Position numbers and translations under genes: made by a program. DNA of 34,285 bases from Pelargonium cotyledonis (taxonomy: Eukaryota; Streptophyta; Magnoliopsida; Geraniales; Geraniaceae). Below, one piece after another: positions 30,401-34,285 of this stretch (positions within the stretch are counted from its first letter, which is position 1; each line of letters begins with the position of its first letter). Below the pieces are notes generated by a model. That model was not told the origin of the DNA. It worked only from the letters and a program-made list of their open reading frames with translations, and made no database searches. Where the stretch lies: the NCBI GenBank assembly GCA_036897625.1, contig JAYMTA010000224.1:1-34285 (forward strand), written 5' to 3'.

Positions 30401-33400
30401 CATAGTATAGGAAAATTAAGAATTTTCAGACTAATGACAGACCCGCAACCAAGACTTAGGACTGTATTGCGCCTGATCAATAATATATGGGCAAAAGGAG
30501 AGTACTACTATCTATTGTCCACATATTATTCATAAGGATGTAACAGAACAGATGTAATCCAGCAAGAATCTGAAAGAATCATGTTTCCACAGATTATCTA
30601 TGTATTACTCATATACTAAGCAACATGGCAGTCTTAAAACCAAAATATTAAAAGGTAAACCAATCAATATATAAACGCACCTATTCAGCACACCAAAATG
30701 CAATTCAAAGAATGGAAGCCTTGAAAAGATGCAATAACATCTGTGGGAGGTTAATATGTGTCGGCTTAAGGGTAAGCAGGAGGGTTGTCTACCCGAAATC
30801 ATTGAAATCAATCCAGAGGGTTTTTGTACTAATTCTTCAACTAATACACAACACCCATACAAAGTTGAATCATCTGCAACCTACAAAACAAGCAATGCGT
30901 AAAGATGGGCCAACAAAAAGTTAAGAGCAAATTCAAAATAAATATAACAGTGTGTAGCTATGTTACAATAAATAACAAATTGCAATCTGAAAGTGGTAAC
31001 AATGACAAATATATAAGAACACCAATTATGATAGAAGGCTTAGCTGAGGTGAAAAAACAAACTGGTATAATGAATCAGTGCCTCAAGTCCAATGAATAGA
31101 CAAAAGCATAAATACGTCAACTCAAGATCCTCGTTCTCAAAAAAGACAACTTAATGAGTTTTCCAGGGAAAATAAGTTAATAATTCACCTTTAACAGCAC
31201 GAGTTGATTTTGTTGAGAATTCACTAGCAAACTATTATTACACATAACCAACAACCAATGTGTTGGGTAAGGGCTTTACAGCTCCCACACTGGAGCCAAA
31301 ATGGACCAAGCCACGGGCTGTGCCGCGTAGTGAACCTGCCCAAAACCCTCAACCCAATAAGGTCCAAAGATGACGGCTTCACGCACAAGTCAAGGAAAGA
31401 TACCACGTGATAGCCAGAGATTGGGGATCAACCCTCATATAAATAGTGCAGCGCAAACAGTGAGGAGGTAAGGATTAAAGGTCTAAAACATTAATCTTAG
31501 TATCGAGGATGTCATCTAACTTAAGATTCAGAGGGGCTTCAGCCAGGAGAATTCTTGTTTTGCAGGTTCAGATCCTTGAACGAAGCAAGAGCATTCAGTT
31601 GGTCACTCAGGGGGATTGGTGGAATAACACAATGATTTAGTATGATGGAATCTAACAGTAAAATGTCTGTTCATAATGATCCAACATGCAATGCTTCTCG
31701 TCTATAAATCTAAATAACCAGGGGGGAAAGCATGAAAGTGAAAACAATAGTAATATTGTAATCCACCTATTACCTGTAACCGAAACACAAAGGACTGATC
31801 ACTCTGTTTAAGGTGTTCCTGCACAAAGGTATCATCACAATTACTATTAGTTTTAGATAGGATATGAAATTTTGGAATACATGAATCAGAATAAAAATGT
31901 CAACATTGAAAAATTATATGAAACAAATACAAATGCTTCAAGAGAGCTAACACCAAACGAAAGTGTAAACTAACATGTGCTCATTACATATTGTCTTCAG
32001 CATCTACGCTCTACATAGCCAATTGCAAAGGCAGAAGGAAAGAACACAATAACATGTTGAAGGGAAGTTGTGATGTATAACCTGCCCAATAAGTATTTCA
32101 TTCAACTCACTCATTGAAGGAGTTCTCTCAACAGCATGGACCTGAAATGACGTGAACAATTTTAGTAATACCCAAGAGAAAATATAGATTTATCTGTAAA
32201 CATAGAAACAAATGTAAGATGGAGTGATGGACAAGGTGTCAGATATTGAATTTTCCTAAGCAGAGATAACATATAAAACTTCATCTTGTTCAACAGAATC
32301 TGAAGTAACAGGACTTCATTACTAATTGCATTAATAGATTAAATCACAATAACTATGAATAATATGGTAGATAGCAAAATTTCCAGTCTTATGCATACAG
32401 ATGAGTACGTTAGCAGCTAAACATACTAGTTAAATTTTAAAGAATAGAGAATCCCCAGTGCGACCCAACTACATAACAAACAATTGGGCAAAAAGCACTT
32501 AAAATGTTTAGAAAGAAAGACTGACTAACTCTTAACCAAGATGAATTTAGAATCAACCTCCACGCCTCCTGGTAAGCAAAATGAAACAAGATCCTTGTCT
32601 TTAAGTGGCAGCTGTTTCTCTGGAGGGTATACAAATAAGATCTGAAAGTAAAAATAAAGTATCATATCTCATTGCTCAAATGTGTAACTGCGGAAAGAAA
32701 AAGTACAAGAATCACTACCTGAGCTTCAATATTGGGCCCAACATGAGACTGATGCTGGCCACTAAGTGCACTCTGTAATTTCCCATTAACTTCAGACTTT
32801 CTTGCAATATATTGACTATGAAGTGCCTGATTATCACAGTTCGGATGAAGTCCAACGACAACCATGCTCTCAAAAAGCCTTGTTGGCTCTATTAAAGACC
32901 TATGATCCTATGCATCCCAAATACCAGAAATGTCACTTGTTATATGTCAAATTTTTATGATAAAAAGACTGTATTGTACAAAGATGTACAGTGTGTCTTC
33001 CAATATAATAGCTCATCAACAAAATTACTCACAATAATCATTCAAAAACAAAAGTCAAGTAACAATAAATTGAACAACTAAATTTGAAAAGAATTAGTAG
33101 GTCCTGCAATTATAATAAATAAATAAAACAGGTGAGATAGCATATATAATTTCTTCCGTCCCAAAATGATTGTCCACTTTACTATTTTTGTAAAAGTTAT
33201 GGATAAGTTAGTTGGAGTTGGGTTTTCCTCCTTATACCCCATCTGCTCTTGTTGTAACAAAATGAAGTGGTTCTAACTAACGTATCTTAGGGATAGTGTT
33301 GGTAACACATGCACAACTAACTACTTTATAAGGAAAGTGGACACTCATTTTGGGATGGAGGTAGTACATCAAGATTGAAAAAATGCAATCTAATATGCTT

Positions 33401-33785
33401 GAGCAGCTACTTTCCAAATTTATTTAGAGATAGATAAAAGGGTTCAAAAAAAAAAAAAAAAAAAGGTAGCTAGTTAGCGTACCAAGTGCTGCGATTGAAA
33501 GTTTGCCCATTGACGCTTTAGGCTAGTTAGAATTTCTGGATTATAATTTACACTCTTCACTTCAGTAGGACTGGAGAAGTCTTTTAGCATTTTAGTGACT
33601 CGGCGCTGTAGTTTCTGAAGTGGGCTGTCCGCATCATCATCTTTTGATGAGAGCACCACAGATGGACTCGGAGAACTAACAACAGTGGCGGCAGCAGCAG
33701 CTACAGCTCTAGCAACATCTTCTGTTGTCTGCATGAAAAATGAAGTGCTCCACCCAGAGCTACCCATTTCTTCATCATTAGTCAT
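24434..33785 (-). CDS. DENN (AEX-3) domain-containing protein
   Basis: 18 exons, minus strand: 33483-33785, 32719-32907, 32558-32641, 32082-32141, 31774-31818, 30681-30880, 29761-30276, 29204-29330, 28921-29115, 28662-28751, 28141-28203, 27672-27746, 27509-27559, 26545-26622, 25565-25699, 24832-24939, 24600-24665, 24434-24502; 817 aa. DENN proteins act as Rab GTPase exchange factors in membrane traffic (family knowledge). The uDENN part is at about 150-295 (ILFVYPPEKQLPL, LYGCCVLVEE). A low-complexity acidic linker (295-510) includes a 20-residue tandem repeat. The core DENN is at about 575-670 (ASLCGSLRLENVLTMFAGAL, LEKQIVVICSNLG, SIIPLIRPYQW). The dDENN at about 735-817 ends FVDTQLFSVHTDRVLS. 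It matches the small plant DENN family (Arabidopsis At5g35560-like), not SCD1. Start MTNDEEMGSS; an acceptor-like site 6-7 nt upstream suggests a 5' UTR intron. Confidence 0.92.
25110..25328. mobile_element. Stowaway-like MITE in DENN intron 15
   Basis: Left end CTCCTTCCGTCCTAAAAT at 25112, right end ATCATTTTGAGACGGGG finishing at 25326, with TA on both sides (25110-25111 and 25327-25328). The inverted termini are imperfect. About 215 bp, no coding capacity. The CTCCNTCCGTCC terminus and TA duplication are hallmarks of Stowaway (Tc1/mariner-type) MITEs. The interior matches the second copy at 33149-33364 in opposite orientation. Confidence 0.8.
25700..26544 (-). other. DENN intron 14
   Basis: 845-bp intron between exons 14 and 15. 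Both splice sites are clear and join DANKNQ to VKSSGIPRLP in frame. I see no recognisable gene or mobile element inside; a plus-strand open frame at about 25930-26136 has no family resemblance. Confidence 0.7.
26623..27508 (-). other. DENN intron 13
   Basis: 886-bp intron joining LDAPVPYI to VGVKNETNEI. It is T-rich on the minus strand. No mobile element ends or coding segment were recognised. Confidence 0.7.
29895..30014 (-). repeat. In-frame 60-bp tandem duplication coding a 20-residue repeat
   Basis: Copies at 29955-30014 and 29895-29954 encode residues 382-401 and 402-421. Both read NFAVPLNES-x-MLTAGT-x-P-x-T, with 17 of 20 residues the same. The DNA copies are also very similar. The repeat lies in the disordered acidic linker between the DENN lobes. 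Confidence 0.93.
31256..31634 (+). mobile_element. Solo LTR with 5-bp target duplication in DENN intron 5
   Basis: A 369-bp element (31261-31629) starts TGTTGGGTAAGG and ends GGAATAACA, i.e. TG...CA with a TGTT/AACA terminal inversion. It is flanked by identical CAATG (31256-31260 and 31630-31634). Inside, a TATA box (TATAAATAG, 31438-31446) is followed by an R/U5-like stretch with TAACTTAAG, TCAG(A/C)GGGGC and TTTTGCAGG, a pattern known from plant Gypsy-type LTRs. No internal retroviral-type genes are present, so it is a solo LTR left by recombination. It is antisense to the DENN gene. Confidence 0.85.
33147..33366. mobile_element. Stowaway-like MITE in DENN intron 1
   Basis: Left terminus CTTCCGTCCCAAAATGATTG (from 33153) and right terminus ACTCATTTTGGGATGGAGGT (to 33362) are inverted complements with few mismatches over about 30 bp, reaching into TGTCCACTTT / AAAGTGGACA. 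TA lies at the flanks (33147-33148, 33365-33366). About 216 bp, no coding capacity. Same family as 25110-25328. Confidence 0.85.
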
Positions 33786-34285
33786 TCTTCTCCTGTCATA
33801 AAAAAAAGAAGAAGAAAGGAAGCATATATAAAACCTTAACGCATTACTAAAAAAACAATATGGGTAAATTTATATCCTCAATGACATTAGTACCGACCAA
33901 ACAGCAAAGCTAAGACATCGAGACTCCTGAGTCCTGAGATTCAACTAAAAACAGGTAGTGGGTGAGTAGTGAAAACCCCAGCTAAGCAACCATTCTGAAT
34001 TGGAAGCGTGTACATAAACCTCCATGTTAAGAACACTTGATTCCTGAACTAATCATGTTTACAGCATAGAAAGTAACAAATTTCAGAACTTGCATAGAAC
34101 CCTACAAATACCTACAGCCCTTGTTGTAATTGGATTCATTCACCTACCACTTTCGGAAATTTATCACACAATCTTAAAAAGTTCCGAACTTAGTCTGATT
34201 CAACTACATGATCAAAAGTTAAAAAAAAAAAAAAAAAAAAAACTGATGATGGACCATCAACAACCCTATATATATTTAAAGCAAA
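33786..34285 (-). promoter_or_regulatory. 5' flank and probable leader intron of the DENN gene
   Basis: 500 bp upstream of the DENN start codon, to the window edge. On the minus strand a long T/C tract runs into TTATGACAG|GAGAAGAATG, a strong 3' splice site just before the ATG, so part of this region is probably an intron in the 5' UTR. Possible donors (for example CTGTAG|GTATTTG near 34113) are not decisive. A22 at 34221-34242 is a homopolymer run. No other gene is seen. Confidence 0.5.

Noticed and set aside
1..34285. CRISPR array, bacterial operon, phage or defence system
   Set aside because: No regularly spaced repeats, no Shine-Dalgarno-led frames; all genes are intron-rich plant nuclear genes.
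1..34285. tRNA or rRNA genes
   Set aside because: No stretch with a convincing A-box/B-box pair and cloverleaf was found; GGTTCAGATCC near 31564 lies in the LTR and lacks the rest of a tRNA.

Overview
This is a nuclear segment from a flowering plant, almost certainly a eudicot. The evidence is AT-rich intergenic DNA, many short exons with GT-AG introns, plant-only protein families (CYP72A cytochrome P450, GRF transcription factor), a miR396 target site, plant telo-box promoter motifs, and Stowaway-like and LTR-type mobile elements. I could not fix genus or family by reading alone. Five protein-coding genes could be assembled exon by exon. Every splice junction I give keeps the reading frame and, apart from one GC-AG intron, follows GT-AG. 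Layout: 1-1667 is repeat-bearing upstream DNA. 1668-3693 (+) is a complete 5-exon CYP72A P450 (527 aa). 4029-5803 (-) is MED20, a Mediator head subunit (5 exons, 222 aa), convergent with the P450. 5804-7488 is a 1.7-kb divergent intergenic region with telo-boxes and a degenerate AT-rich repeat. 7489-18449 (+) is a complete 24-exon CTR9 homologue (VIP6/ELF8, 1094 aa), a scaffold of the Paf1 complex. 18450-20594 separates the convergent CTR9 and GRF genes. 20595-21948 (-) is a GRF5/6-type growth-regulating factor (4 exons, 361 aa) with an intact miR396 site. 21949-24433 holds the GRF leader and promoter and the 3' side of the last gene. 24434-33785 (-) is an 18-exon DENN-domain protein (817 aa), with its promoter at the right edge. 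Mobile DNA sits mainly in introns. DENN intron 5 carries a solo LTR with a 5-bp target duplication, DENN introns 1 and 15 carry two related Stowaway-like MITEs, and CTR9 intron 23 carries LTR/polypurine-tract-like repeats. The genes do not form an operon or pathway. MED20 and CTR9 both serve RNA polymerase II transcription and are divergent neighbours, and GRF is a growth regulator; the rest looks like ordinary plant gene order. I saw no CRISPR array, tRNA, rRNA or novel multi-gene system. The most useful observations are transcript-level: a GC-AG intron, a NAGNAG acceptor, an 8-nt terminal coding exon, a stop codon directly behind a weak donor, a recent in-frame 20-residue duplication, and a solo LTR with a target duplication.
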